Counted from the stretch's first letter, positions 35,474 through 44,219 are shown. The stretch: DNA of 47,483 nucleotides from Aeoliella straminimaris (GCF_024054565.1 NZ_JAMXLR010000012.1:1-47483), one strand, 5' to 3'. Notes: a model not told the origin generated them from the letters alone. Numbers and translations are program-made.

Positions 35474-36748
35474 ATGCGTACTTGCCAGTCTCTCTCTTGT
35501 GTCGTCGCCCTTTGTGTTTCTCTAATGCTGGCGGCAACTTGCGAAGCGCAGCCTGGCCGCGGTTTTCGGGGTGGGCGAGGACCTGGCGGTGGTGGTCCTG
35601 GGATGGGCCGGGGGCCCATGGCGGACGACAGCTTCGTCTCCGATCGCGATACGTTTCACTACCTGCTCGATCATCACCAGGAGATTCGTCGCTCGGTCAC
35701 CAACTTGGACAACGGCGTAGAGACGCTCACCGAGTCGGACAACGAGGAGGTCGCGGCGAAGATTCAGGAGCATGTCCACGCGATGTATGGCCGCGTCGAA
35801 GAGGGGCGGCCCATCCGTATGCGGGATCCGTTGTTCGCCGCGATCTTCCGCCACGCCACGAAAGTGGATATGAACGTGGAGGAAACCGAGAAGGGCGTCC
35901 GCGTTACCGAGACCTCCAGCGACCAGCGCGTGGCGCAATTGATTCAAGCTCACGCCGTGGTGGTCAGCAAGTTTGTTGAGCGCGGCTTCGCCGAGGCGCA
36001 CCTCAACCACGAAGTGCCGCCGGCCACCGAAACGGTTGCCGCGCAGCAGGATCGCCCGCTCACGGGGCAGCAGAAAGAGGAGTTGCTGGCGGCGTCGGTC
36101 CAGTTCGATCGCTACTATATCCCTGTGCTCGCGCTTACCAACGAAGGTAAGGCCAAGCCCGCCACCAAGGCAATCGGGCGGCTGTCGGACGAATACGATG
36201 CCATCTATCAGCGAGTGCTCGACGCGCTGCACATCGTACCGGATCAATCGCAGGACCCCACCCGCCAGACCATCGACGAGGTGGCTCAGCTGATTGCCGA
36301 TGGCCAGCTGAAGAAGGCCCACGAAACACTCGAGCCTATCCGCGACCTCACCATGCAGCGGCGGCAGCAACTCGGGATCGACTACCCGATGGATGTGCTG
36401 AACGAGTACCACGACGTGATGGAGTCGATCGTCAAACCGGCCGTCGAGATGAAACCGGCCGACGTGGATAAGGCGTACCTCGAGGAGCTGAAGCAGGCGG
36501 CTAGCGGTGCCTCGGAGATGTGGACCGAAGTGGAGCAAACCAAGTTCCCTGCCAAACTGTTCGGGTTCGACAAAGAGGCCACCCAGAAGCTCAACGCCAG
36601 TATTGCTGCGGAACGCGCGGCTATCACGGCGCTGAACCGTGCTCTGGCCGATGGCGATGCCAAGACCGTGCTGAAGGCGGCCAAGGGACTGAAGCCGCCA
36701 TTCGCCAAAGTTTACAAGTCGTTTGGCGACTTCAGCGGACTGAAGTAG
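35474..36748 (+). CDS. Exported planctomycete hypothetical, helical
   Basis: A 424-residue protein with a signal peptide (cut after CEA) and a Gly/Arg-rich stretch (about 28-48). Its N-terminal domain has conserved-looking His residues (YLLDHHQEIRRS, IQEHVHAMYGRV, IFRHATKVDM, LIQAHAVVVSKFV); I have seen this layout in planctomycete proteins, sometimes next to cytochrome c domains. No CxxCH haem site is present here. The C-terminal half is a helical bundle (QFDRYYIPVLALTNEG; DGQLKKAHETLEPIRDL). GAGG precedes the start. Haem or metal binding by the His cluster is only a guess. Its 3' end overlaps the convergent secretin-like gene by 17 bp. Confidence 0.6.
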   Translation: MRTCQSLSCVVALCVSLMLAATCEAQPGRGFRGGRGPGGGGPGMGRGPMADDSFVSDRDTFHYLLDHHQEIRRSVTNLDNGVETLTESDNEEVAAKIQEHVHAMYGRVEEGRPIRMRDPLFAAIFRHATKVDMNVEETEKGVRVTETSSDQRVAQLIQAHAVVVSKFVERGFAEAHLNHEVPPATETVAAQQDRPLTGQQKEELLAASVQFDRYYIPVLALTNEGKAKPATKAIGRLSDEYDAIYQRVLDALHIVPDQSQDPTRQTIDEVAQLIADGQLKKAHETLEPIRDLTMQRRQQLGIDYPMDVLNEYHDVMESIVKPAVEMKPADVDKAYLEELKQAASGASEMWTEVEQTKFPAKLFGFDKEATQKLNASIAAERAAITALNRALADGDAKTVLKAAKGLKPPFAKVYKSFGDFSGLK

Positions 36749-37454
36749 GCTCCGGAGACCGTGCCAGGTTGTCCGCTGCTTCGGTGGTGACCATCAGCAC
36801 TATCTCGCGCAGGTTGCCGTCGGCGCGATTGCGTCCAAGTAGTCCCGAGAAGACCACGGTTTTGCCAATTTCCGACTCGAACCTGGTATTAACCTGCTTC
36901 ACACGAAAGCCGGGCACTTGGGCGCCTGCCCGTGTTATCCCTCGGGCATTGTCGATCTTGCTGTGCTTGAAGTTGATTTGCACTCGGACATTGGACGCTT
37001 CCGCTGGTTCGGCCACTACCTTCACTTCGGTACCGAACCGCACCGGTTTCGACGGGCCATTTCCCTGTGGCACCTGAATCGTGCCGCCTTGGAAGAACTC
37101 TGCTGGTTTGCCATTCATCTTCAGCAGCAGGTTCGCACCATCGATTTCTTTCGCGATGTCGTGCTTCACCAACGCTAAGAGGAACTCGGGCGGTGTGTTC
37201 ATGTCGAACAGCGGCTTGCCCGGCTGCAGTTGATCTGCGCTGGCACCGGCACGTGCGAAGTCGATGCCTAACTTCTGCATCTTGGTGCGATTCACCTCGA
37301 ACATCCGAGCTGTTACCAGAAGATTGCCCGGCGTGGTGACGTTGTCCGCGCCCGTCGACTTGGGAGACGTCGGGGGTGCAACCTCCTCACCGGTGGCCAT
37401 CGAACCCGCCAGAAGTGCCATACAAACAACGATACTCGGCATCGCACGCGGCAT
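36732..37454 (-). CDS. Secretin-like protein (type II/III secretion C-domain), exported
   Basis: This 240-residue protein has a signal peptide (VVCMALLAGSMATGEE). The body follows the secretin/CpaC order: LLVTARMFEVNRTKMQKLGIDF, FLLALVKHDIAKEID, the 'ANLLLKMNGKPAEFFQGG' strand pair, EVKVVAEPAEASNVRVQI, and GFRVKQVNTRFESEIGKTVVFSGLL. In complete secretins this block forms the gate-bearing beta-barrel and is preceded by N-domains, which are absent. It may be a minimal pilotin-independent outer-membrane ring or a periplasmic derivative. No other secretion genes are nearby. AAGGAA supports the ATG at 37454. Confidence 0.75.
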   Translation of the reverse strand: MPRAMPSIVVCMALLAGSMATGEEVAPPTSPKSTGADNVTTPGNLLVTARMFEVNRTKMQKLGIDFARAGASADQLQPGKPLFDMNTPPEFLLALVKHDIAKEIDGANLLLKMNGKPAEFFQGGTIQVPQGNGPSKPVRFGTEVKVVAEPAEASNVRVQINFKHSKIDNARGITRAGAQVPGFRVKQVNTRFESEIGKTVVFSGLLGRNRADGNLREIVLMVTTEAADNLARSPEPTSVR

Positions 37455-37663
37455 ATTCAGTTCCTTGGTCTGGACGCGGTTCTGAGGCATAAGGGCCGGG
37501 ATTCTAGGGGAGCCCGCTGCAGGCGACAATGTCTGTCTCTGGCTTAGCTAGCGATGCCCGCAGTGTGTCCCCCGACCGGCGGGAATGGGATAAGATGGGC
37601 TATCGCCGAACCCTGTTTCCGAATGGCGGAAATGCCCCCGGGCTCGTTGGAGGACCGATCGAC

Positions 37664-38377
37664 ATGAATTCTGTCGCCGAAGTGATGAAGGCCCTGGAAG
37701 CGAAGGGCACCGAGCAGACACGCAAGACCTTCGCCCGGCATGGTGCGCCCATCGACCAGATGTTCGGCGTGAAGGTGGGCGACCTGAAAGTGATTGCCAA
37801 GAAGATCAAAGGCAACCAGCAACTCGCTCTCGACCTGTACGCCACGGGCAACTCCGATGCGATGTACCTGGCCGGCATCGTGGCCGATGGTCGGCAGATG
37901 ACCAAGCGGCAGCTCGACGAATGGGCCCGGCAGGCAACCTGGTACATGCTGGCCGATTACTCCGTGGCGGGCGTCGCGGCCCAGAGCCCCCATGGCCGCG
38001 ACCTGGCGCTCAAGTGGATGAAATCGAAGCAGCCGATTATTGCTTCGGCCGGTTGGAGCACCTACTCGTTGCTGCTGGCCACGCTTCCCGACGACGAGTT
38101 GGACCTGGACGAAGTCCGCGGCCTGCTCGATCGCGTGGTGGCGGAGATCGATACGGCCAAGGATCGCGTCCCCTATGTGATGAACGGGTTTGTCATCTCG
38201 GTGGGTACGTACATCAAGCCTCTGTTGCGGCAAGCCAAGGCGACGGCCAAAAAAATCGGCAAGGTTGAGGTCGATTTAGGCGAGACGGCATGCAAGGTTC
38301 CGCTCGCCACGGAGTACATCGCCAAGGTCGAGTCGATGGGCCGCGTCGGCAAGAAGCGCAACACCACCAAATGCTAG
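37664..38377 (+). CDS. AlkD-type DNA alkylation repair protein
   Basis: A 237-residue all-helical protein of HEAT-like repeats, with the AlkD/DUF1061-type pattern: VMKALEAKGTEQTRKTFARHG, MFGVKVGDLKVIAKKIKGN, YATGNSDAMYLAGIVAD, WARQATWYMLADY, and the basic end ATAKKIGKVEVDLG. AlkD glycosylases wrap around DNA and excise N3/N7-alkylpurines without base flipping. Fine assignment to glycosylase versus a related non-catalytic ALK-repeat protein needs alignment of the catalytic Asp and Trp residues. The start at 37664 gives family length. Confidence 0.85.
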   Translation: MNSVAEVMKALEAKGTEQTRKTFARHGAPIDQMFGVKVGDLKVIAKKIKGNQQLALDLYATGNSDAMYLAGIVADGRQMTKRQLDEWARQATWYMLADYSVAGVAAQSPHGRDLALKWMKSKQPIIASAGWSTYSLLLATLPDDELDLDEVRGLLDRVVAEIDTAKDRVPYVMNGFVISVGTYIKPLLRQAKATAKKIGKVEVDLGETACKVPLATEYIAKVESMGRVGKKRNTTKC

Positions 38378-38402
38378 GGCATCTACCTCTCGGGAGCACG
38401 CG

Positions 38403-40346
38403 CTAACAATTGGTCAGGGCTTCGTAGTCTTCCACCGCTGCCCCATCGAGGCAGGCCTGGATGATCTTGCGTCCTTCGGGCAGCAAGTCATCGACCAGAA
38501 ACTGATTGAGCTGCTCGTGGAAGAAGTCGGTGAGGATCTTCGCACCCTTGTCGTACGCTTCGGGGCCGACTTCTGGCTGTTGCGACACGTCGAGGAACCA
38601 CGTGCCGATGGTTTGACCTTCCACCATCAGCGTGTGCTTGTTGTAACCCAGCAGCGGACACCGCGATGGAATCAAGTCGCCTGGGCGGAACGGAGCGGCC
38701 CCGCGGCGGGCCAGGTACTCCCGGGCGATCCACTGCGGTGCGAAGCCGACTTGCCAACAGCCGACGTGCTGATTGGGAATCAGCACGAATAGCGTCTCGT
38801 TGGTCTCCATGATCTGTTCGAGCAGAATGTTGGCCTGATCGACCTTGCGGCCGGTGGCAAAGGGCCAGAACGAACCAACGCCCTCGCTCTGCATGCCTCC
38901 CTGATCGACGATCGATGGGTTACCGTGGCCCCGCGGCGCAACCAATCGCCAGAGCCAGGCGAGCGACGCAGGAAGCACGTGGAATAGCCCCATGATGCCG
39001 TAAGTAGGGCGTTCTGCCGTGCACGGCGGGCAGCGGACACCGAAACTGCGAATGTCGACCGTCACCGGGTGGTCGACCACGCCCGGAACATAGCTGCGTG
39101 GCATCACTACCCGTGGATTCGGGCAGGGCGAATCGGGAGCGTCCATGGTGTGTTCCCAAATCAGGGCCGTGGCGTCGGGTTTGGCGTCGATGTTCAGGAA
39201 CAACAGCGGCCCGGGCGGATTGACCGTGATCTTTTCCAGGTGCGGATCGATGCCGTACTTGTCGATGTGATTTACACGAATGAACCACGCCGATTCTGCG
39301 TCCTTGAGCACCAGCTTGCCAGGCGATGCGTAAGCCGCTTCGAGTTCGGGATGGCACAAGGCCATGTCGTCCGTCACGGGGCGGAGTTCGCAACCGCGGG
39401 GAAGTACCAGTTTGCGAGTGTCGCCCGTTACCAGATTGTGGCCCAGGAGCAGTGTACCGTCGCTTTCGCGATGCATTTGCTCGAGCATTTCGCTCTTGCC
39501 ACCGCCGGAAGCCCCTTCGTGCATGATCGTCGTGGCGTTCTCGTAGGGAGTCACGACCTCAACGGTCGAGCAGTGCGCGGTCGTCCAAGGATCTTCGGCA
39601 CGTTCGCCGAGCGTCAGCAGCATGCCGTAAACGCCCTTCTTCGCCGACGGACCGGGGTACAGGTTGTAGGAGAACAATTCGTGCAGGTTCACCTCGTCCT
39701 CGAAGCGGCGGTTGTGCACCACGACCTGCTTGCCATCGAAATAGGTATGGCGGAACGGTGGTGCTACATACACCACCGCGCCGTGGTGATAGTTGGCGCC
39801 TTCTTCACGAATCTCCTCCAGCGGCACAATGCCTTGCAGCATGGCCAGACCCAACGCGAAGAAGCCTGCGTTCGCCGGCGCAATGGCCACCGCGTTGAGC
39901 GGTTTATCGGGAAGGCCTGTGCGGAAAAAGAACGCCGCAATCGGCTGTTCCTGCAACCACTCGACGGTTTGCTGACGCAGATTTCCGAACGGCTCGCCGA
40001 ACCGGGCTTCAAACGTTGGCTTGTCAGTGTGTGTCGCGTCGCCAACTACCATGCAGTCGGGGTCTCGGCGACGCATGTAGGATTCGAGGTAGTTTGCCGC
40101 TACGCCGTTGCGAGTCTGGCATACCTCCGCTTCGGCCACGAAACCTCGCTCGGCAACGTCGTATCCCACGATGTACCGCCCATCGGGACCAATCTCGCCC
40201 AGCCCCAACGAAGCGTCGGGGGTCGCCAGGGCTACGAGATCCTCCACGCTGCCGGCCAGATGCAACCGACCGGCCTTCTCGGCGGCTTCGAGTACCGACA
40301 TCGCGGTGTGAGACAGCGTTAATTCTGGGAGTGCGGAGAGCGGCAT
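38403..40346 (-). CDS. DUF4914 protein with PEPCK-like P-loop
   Basis: A 647-residue cytoplasmic protein. The central P-loop GASGGGKS (278-285), preceded by TIMHE and followed by EMLEQ, resembles the kinase-1a loop of ATP-dependent phosphoenolpyruvate carboxykinase. Length and blocks such as FFFRTGLPDKPLNAVAIAP, LLLGHNLVTGDTRKL, and NPRVVMPRSYVPGVVDHPV agree with what I recall of the DUF4914 family. The usual PEPCK metal and PEP residues were not verified. It is probably a nucleotide-dependent kinase or decarboxylase of unknown substrate. GAAGGT precedes the start; the gene stands alone and is convergent with the AlkD-type gene. Confidence 0.8.
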   Translation of the reverse strand: MPLSALPELTLSHTAMSVLEAAEKAGRLHLAGSVEDLVALATPDASLGLGEIGPDGRYIVGYDVAERGFVAEAEVCQTRNGVAANYLESYMRRRDPDCMVVGDATHTDKPTFEARFGEPFGNLRQQTVEWLQEQPIAAFFFRTGLPDKPLNAVAIAPANAGFFALGLAMLQGIVPLEEIREEGANYHHGAVVYVAPPFRHTYFDGKQVVVHNRRFEDEVNLHELFSYNLYPGPSAKKGVYGMLLTLGERAEDPWTTAHCSTVEVVTPYENATTIMHEGASGGGKSEMLEQMHRESDGTLLLGHNLVTGDTRKLVLPRGCELRPVTDDMALCHPELEAAYASPGKLVLKDAESAWFIRVNHIDKYGIDPHLEKITVNPPGPLLFLNIDAKPDATALIWEHTMDAPDSPCPNPRVVMPRSYVPGVVDHPVTVDIRSFGVRCPPCTAERPTYGIMGLFHVLPASLAWLWRLVAPRGHGNPSIVDQGGMQSEGVGSFWPFATGRKVDQANILLEQIMETNETLFVLIPNQHVGCWQVGFAPQWIAREYLARRGAAPFRPGDLIPSRCPLLGYNKHTLMVEGQTIGTWFLDVSQQPEVGPEAYDKGAKILTDFFHEQLNQFLVDDLLPEGRKIIQACLDGAAVEDYEALTNC

Positions 40347-40923
40347 AGTTTACCTTCGCAGTGATCAATCTCGCCTGGTGAGTTGTGGATTTGAGTGTAA
40401 GGATATCGTCCGATCTTTTGAAGAACCTCCAGGCTGATCTGTGGAATCATGAAGACCTGTGCTGGTCGCTGGCGAACCACGGCGCCGGCTCGCTCGTCGC
40501 CGAGTTTTGGGACAGATCTGGGGGAACAACATTCATGGGCCCAAAATTCCAGCGTTTTGGTCCCACCCGAGTGGCAAACCGCCTTGCTTTCTCGACATTT
40601 CCGTGCGAGTGGTGCGACAAAACCCCGCGCGTTGTTCCCCGCATGTGTTTTGGGCCAGTGGAGTTGTCCCAAAACTCGGTGGGTGGCGATTCGCTCCCGC
40701 GAACGAGCGACCGTCCATGAGCTCACTCCTGAACTGGCGCCAGCAACCTCATTCGGCGGACCGGTAGCCCACGCCTTTGGCCTACAGCTTATGGCCTAGA
40801 GCCAACAGCCAAGCCAGATTGCCAAAGATCTGCGGTAACCAGACCATGCCGCACTTCCATTGGACCAAACCCCCGCCCGACTTCAACGGCGATTTTTTGA
40901 CAGCGCCGGATTGACAGAGAAGC
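40347..40923. other. Gene-free stretch with imperfect palindromic element
   Basis: Frames are open on both strands over each other but encode nothing recognisable. The centre is the long inverted repeat at 40500-40679. The left end should hold the promoter of the DUF4914 gene. The right end abuts the first MITE-like repeat. Confidence 0.5.
40500..40679. repeat. Imperfect inverted-repeat element, 180 bp
   Basis: The ends are a perfect 15-bp inverted repeat (CCGAGTTTTGGGACA at 40500-40514; its reverse complement at 40665-40679). Further inside, GGGGAACAAC (left) and GTTGTTCCCC (right), and the TGGGCCCAAAA/TTTTGGGCCA segments, also pair imperfectly. The size and layout suggest a miniature inverted-repeat transposable element or a large hairpin. 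Confidence 0.6.
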
Positions 40924-41155
40924 CGGCCGGGTGGCACTGTCATCGAGTGTGCCACTGGCTTTGCCAGCGTAGGCCAACTGTATTCGGTTTGCACTCCACT
41001 TGGAACCATACATTGGGGCGAGGTTGGCCAACGAACTTCTAAGTTCCGAACTCCTTATCGTTGGGGCTCCGCAGGCATTCGTTCATGGCAGTGCAATTCA
41101 CGGGCAGAGCCCGTGGCACACAGAAGAGTGGGGCTTGGTCAGTGCCACCCGTCCG
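40924..41155. repeat. MITE-like 232-bp repeat, copy 1
   Basis: It is nearly identical to 44220-44449 (five substitutions and one 2-nt indel by eye). The ends carry an 11-bp inverted repeat: GGGTGGCACTG at 40929-40939 and CAGTGCCACCC at 41140-41150. Inside are small hairpins: CACTGGC-TTT-GCCAGCG, and CACGGGC-AGA-GCCCGTG at 41099-41115. It carries no gene of its own. The RHS reading frame begins in its right end, and RHS-type sequence starts right after it. Confidence 0.85.
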
Positions 41156-42660
41156 TCAACGAAATTGACACAGACAATATACATTCCGATGTTGATCTTG
41201 CGATCGTCACAACGACTGGCAGTCAATGGGAAATTCCCGTCTACGATGCGGCGGGCAGCATGATCAACATGCCACTTCGTGACACGAATTCCCCTGTGGC
41301 ACTCAAGTATGACGCCTGGAATCGTCTCGTGCGGGCAGACATCATACCAGAGAACACTTGGGTGACGACCGAGTACGATGGACTACATCGACGGATAGTT
41401 CGTGACGCGACACATTCGGGTGGTGATAAGCGCCATTTCTACTACAACGAAAAGTGGCAATGCCTGGTCGAGGCAGTTGACTCGGGTAGTGGGCCTGTAG
41501 GCGACACCTTGTACAGTTACCATCCACAATACATTGATGCTGTGGCTACCCGCATGCGGGCCAGCGACGGGCACTACTACTGCCACGACGCCAACTTCAA
41601 CGTCACAGCCTTGATGAGCATCAACGAAAGTGCCAAGCCGGTTGTCGAGCGGTACAGTTACACACCGTACGGCGAGGTAACGGTTCTCAATGGCCACGCG
41701 ACGTACGACCCCGATGGCAGTACTTACGCCGAATGGACCGCAGACCCCGACAACCAGAGCGACATTGATAACGAGTTTCTCTATACCGGAAGGAGACTCG
41801 ATCCTGAGACGGGGTTACAATATTCGAGGTATCGGTACTACCACCCGCAGCTTGGGCGGTGGGTTACGCAAGACCCGATTGAATATTTGGGCGGATTCAA
41901 TCTGTACGAATACGTGGATGGAATGCCAACATTCTATGAAGATCCGTTTGGCTTATATGTACATCACCCCTATCCGTTGTATTTGGGCGGTTCCAACGAT
42001 CAACTAGGTATCGACTTGCCCATGAAAAATCACCAAGCCGCACACAAGTATTTTAAAGATCGGGGTTACGGCTTTGGCGATGCCGGACGGGCCAACTGGA
42101 AAAAACTGAATGCTGCACAGCAACGAAGAGTTATTCGTGGGTCACTAAAGGCCGCAGGAGTCAAATCATCTGACATACGAAAAATCATGAAGAGTGCGTT
42201 TAAGGGTTCCAAAAGTGGAACAAAAATGCCCCGCGGTTCCGGACTCGGAAAGAACTTCATTAAAGGGGCAGTTGTTTCTGCGATAGTCACATACCCCTAC
42301 GATTTGTACGCTGCCACAGCAGACGACATCGAGGCGTTCGGAGTGAGAGTATTTTCCTGTGAGGCTTACCAGATACTCATGGAGAAAGCCCGTAGCGAGG
42401 GAAATAAGTCCGATTCTGCTGAGATACTTCAGCCGGATGGCTCCGTAATTTATGTGCAAATCGTTCCTCGAGTAGACCCTAAGGATGGTGGTATGCGTTG
42501 CTACATAATTGCACGCCGCACATACTACGATGAGGAAGGTAATCCTCAGGAGATGGAATGGATAGTAAGGGATGACAAATCATGCCCCGCCACTGGGTGT
42601 AGTGCTCGGTATTCTGTGAAAGGAGGGGGCTGGACTTGTGCACCACCAGTGGGTGAGTGA
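41113..42660 (+). CDS. 5'-truncated RHS protein with HNH/GHH-like C-terminal toxin domain
   Basis: A 515-residue frame starting with a GTG inside the repeat. From about residue 16 it is RHS/YD-repeat sequence (PVYDAAGSM, ALKYDAWNRLV). It ends the core with the standard RHS block YTGRRLDPETGLQYSRYRYY, GRWVTQDP and DPFGL (277-281). After DPFGL comes a variable tip. VHHPYPLYLGGSNDQLGIDL and MKNHQAAHKYF (His284, His285, His307, His311) match the pattern of HNH/GHH-type RHS nuclease toxins. About 200 further residues with six cysteines are unknown. Full RHS proteins exceed 1000 residues, so the shell is missing. It may be an orphan tip exchanged by recombination. An acidic putative immunity gene follows. 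Confidence 0.78.
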   Translation: MAHRRVGLGQCHPSVNEIDTDNIHSDVDLAIVTTTGSQWEIPVYDAAGSMINMPLRDTNSPVALKYDAWNRLVRADIIPENTWVTTEYDGLHRRIVRDATHSGGDKRHFYYNEKWQCLVEAVDSGSGPVGDTLYSYHPQYIDAVATRMRASDGHYYCHDANFNVTALMSINESAKPVVERYSYTPYGEVTVLNGHATYDPDGSTYAEWTADPDNQSDIDNEFLYTGRRLDPETGLQYSRYRYYHPQLGRWVTQDPIEYLGGFNLYEYVDGMPTFYEDPFGLYVHHPYPLYLGGSNDQLGIDLPMKNHQAAHKYFKDRGYGFGDAGRANWKKLNAAQQRRVIRGSLKAAGVKSSDIRKIMKSAFKGSKSGTKMPRGSGLGKNFIKGAVVSAIVTYPYDLYAATADDIEAFGVRVFSCEAYQILMEKARSEGNKSDSAEILQPDGSVIYVQIVPRVDPKDGGMRCYIIARRTYYDEEGNPQEMEWIVRDDKSCPATGCSARYSVKGGGWTCAPPVGE

Positions 42661-42765
42661 ACTTTGTGTAGTAGTACCAAGGCAAGGCTTTAGGTGATGG
42701 CGTTTTTGCTTGCCCTCAATTACTTAGTGTGGGTATTTGCATCTTATTAGCAAGGTCGGTTCACA

Positions 42766-43551
42766 GTGGACAAGAATAGAATTCCCGTGGCATTTCTTTG
42801 GTTTGTCCCGGTAGTTGAGGAACTCACTTCAGAGAGTTTTATCAGCGGCAGTTCCGAATTGTCATCTGAGTCGCTGGAGTTGTTGGAAGACAAGCTCGAC
42901 CGCCAAGTAAGGCAAGCAATCGAGTCATGGATCGATCAGGATGACACGTCAGAAAGGACCATTTTTTATATGGCGATGGTCAAGTTGGATGAACTTGGCC
43001 TATTGAGAGACACGGAACCCACTCTCGACTATGCATATTGGCATTCGCAGATGTTTGCAGAAATCTGGGGGGACCGGAGAGCCGCTATTAGACAAATAGG
43101 GAGCGGCTTCCTTGATGGTCTGTCCCACACAGAACGTGAAGAACTAATCCGCACTTTGGAAAGGAATAGTGAGACTGAGGACAATCCGAATACCCAAATC
43201 TGGCTAATGTGGCTTTTAGCTCACATGGAACAAGGTGTGTCGCTCAAACTAGAGAAAATCAAAGAGCTGACTTTCGATTCTGACGAGGATGAATACGACG
43301 TACTTGTAGATGGATGTGAGGCTCTGCTAACACTCCCTGGGCTGACCTCGTCTGATTACTACAGGATTGAGGAGATAATGTTTTCGAATGAAACGGATGA
43401 ATTCGATGCTGCATGTATCCTGGTGGCTTGGCTCCAAAGTGATTTCACAACAGAGGAGAGTAAGGCACGAGTTTGGCGAAATGCTAAGAACTCAAGGAAC
43501 TCTGAGTTGCGGCAGACTGCTTTAGAGCATGATAACTTTGAAACGTTGTAA
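42766..43551 (+). CDS. Acidic helical protein, probable RHS immunity protein
   Basis: This 261-residue protein starts with GTG behind AAGGT. It is strongly acidic and almost wholly helical, with repeated paired-helix units (IESWIDQDD, HSQMFAEIWGDRRAAIRQIGSG, IWLMWLLAHMEQG, CILVAWLQSD) resembling HEAT/ARM-type repeats. I recognise no family. The gene directly following an RHS toxin tip (105 bp, same strand, similarly low G+C) is usually the cognate immunity gene, and acidic helical proteins are common DNase-blockers. Function is inferred from position and charge. Confidence 0.6.
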   Translation: MDKNRIPVAFLWFVPVVEELTSESFISGSSELSSESLELLEDKLDRQVRQAIESWIDQDDTSERTIFYMAMVKLDELGLLRDTEPTLDYAYWHSQMFAEIWGDRRAAIRQIGSGFLDGLSHTEREELIRTLERNSETEDNPNTQIWLMWLLAHMEQGVSLKLEKIKELTFDSDEDEYDVLVDGCEALLTLPGLTSSDYYRIEEIMFSNETDEFDAACILVAWLQSDFTTEESKARVWRNAKNSRNSELRQTALEHDNFETL

Positions 43552-43889
43552 TGGTGTCAGACGGCAGACTTCCTTTGGCCAATGGATCACGACACCGACG
43601 AAGACCGAAGACAACCCGGTCAGGGATTGGCTTACTGTTACGCGCAGCGTGTCGTTTCATCACGGCCTCTGCAATCTGATTGGCCGTATGGTCCAAAAAC
43701 CAAACCGCCCGAGAACCATTGGAATTGCAGAAGTTGCGAACACCACCAGGGCTGACTCTCAGGCAATTGCACCATAGTGATGCTGCAACACGACTCCACA
43801 GAAGTGAAGAACCGCTGAACGATAACACCGATGCATCATGTGAGTCTGGCGGTAGCCAGGATCGTAAAGGGCAATCCGTGCCTCACGGA
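43552..43889. other. Gene-free stretch after the immunity gene
   Basis: No credible gene is visible. A minus-strand frame (43484-43828) overlaps the immunity gene and has no motif. The 12-mer GGCCAATGGATC occurs at 43577-43588 and again at 43898-43909, which may bracket a small insertion. Confidence 0.4.
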
Positions 43890-44171
43890 TCATAAGAGGC
43901 CAATGGATCGTCTCGCCCGCCACCGCCGCATGTAGGCTGCCTGCGTGACGTTGTACAGCGGGTTGAGCCAGCGTCCGATGGTCTGTGGCGAGCCGAGATT
44001 AAAACGTAGCTTGATGGCGTGGGTTATCTCGGTGAGCGTGAAGTGGTGACCACGTAGAAACCTTGCGTACTGGCGGTGGTCTGCGATGGGATGCTCGCCG
44101 TAGACTTCGGCCACCGCAGCGGCCCAGCCGATTTGGCTGGCGAGCAGTTCACATTGTTCGGCTCTGGTCAT
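43890..44171 (-). CDS. Small protein, unknown, possible helix-turn-helix
   Basis: A 93-residue basic protein. A helical start (RAEQCELLASQIGWAAAVAEVYG) is followed by HFTLTEITHAIKLRFNLGSP and QTIGRWLNPLY, which read like a helix-turn-helix with a recognition helix, and a basic tail (YMRRWRARRS). No Shine-Dalgarno sequence precedes the ATG. A strong hairpin followed by six T residues sits just upstream (44181-44208). It may be a regulator within the RHS module or a remnant of a mobile element. Confidence 0.45.
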   Translation of the reverse strand: MTRAEQCELLASQIGWAAAVAEVYGEHPIADHRQYARFLRGHHFTLTEITHAIKLRFNLGSPQTIGRWLNPLYNVTQAAYMRRWRARRSIGLL

Positions 44172-44180
44172 AGTAAAAAA

Positions 44181-44208
44181 GGGGCGGCCCCCCGTGAGAG
44201 ACCGCCCC
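44181..44208 (-). terminator. Hairpin plus T-run just upstream of a small gene
   Basis: On the minus strand GGGGCGG (44208-44202) pairs with CCGCCCC (44187-44181) around a 14-nt loop, followed at once by TTTTTT and then the ATG at 44171. This is the form of an intrinsic terminator placed in a 5' leader. It would either end leftward transcription coming from the hisF side or act as an attenuator for the small gene. Confidence 0.5.
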
Positions 44209-44219
44209 AACCTCGCTTA

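Noticed and set aside
37529..37663. Longer AlkD-type protein starting at 37529
   Set aside because: The extra 45 residues are low in protein character and precede the family's natural first helix.
40385..40799. Open frames across the palindromic element
   Set aside because: Open in several frames at once because of the inverted repeat; no protein-like pattern.
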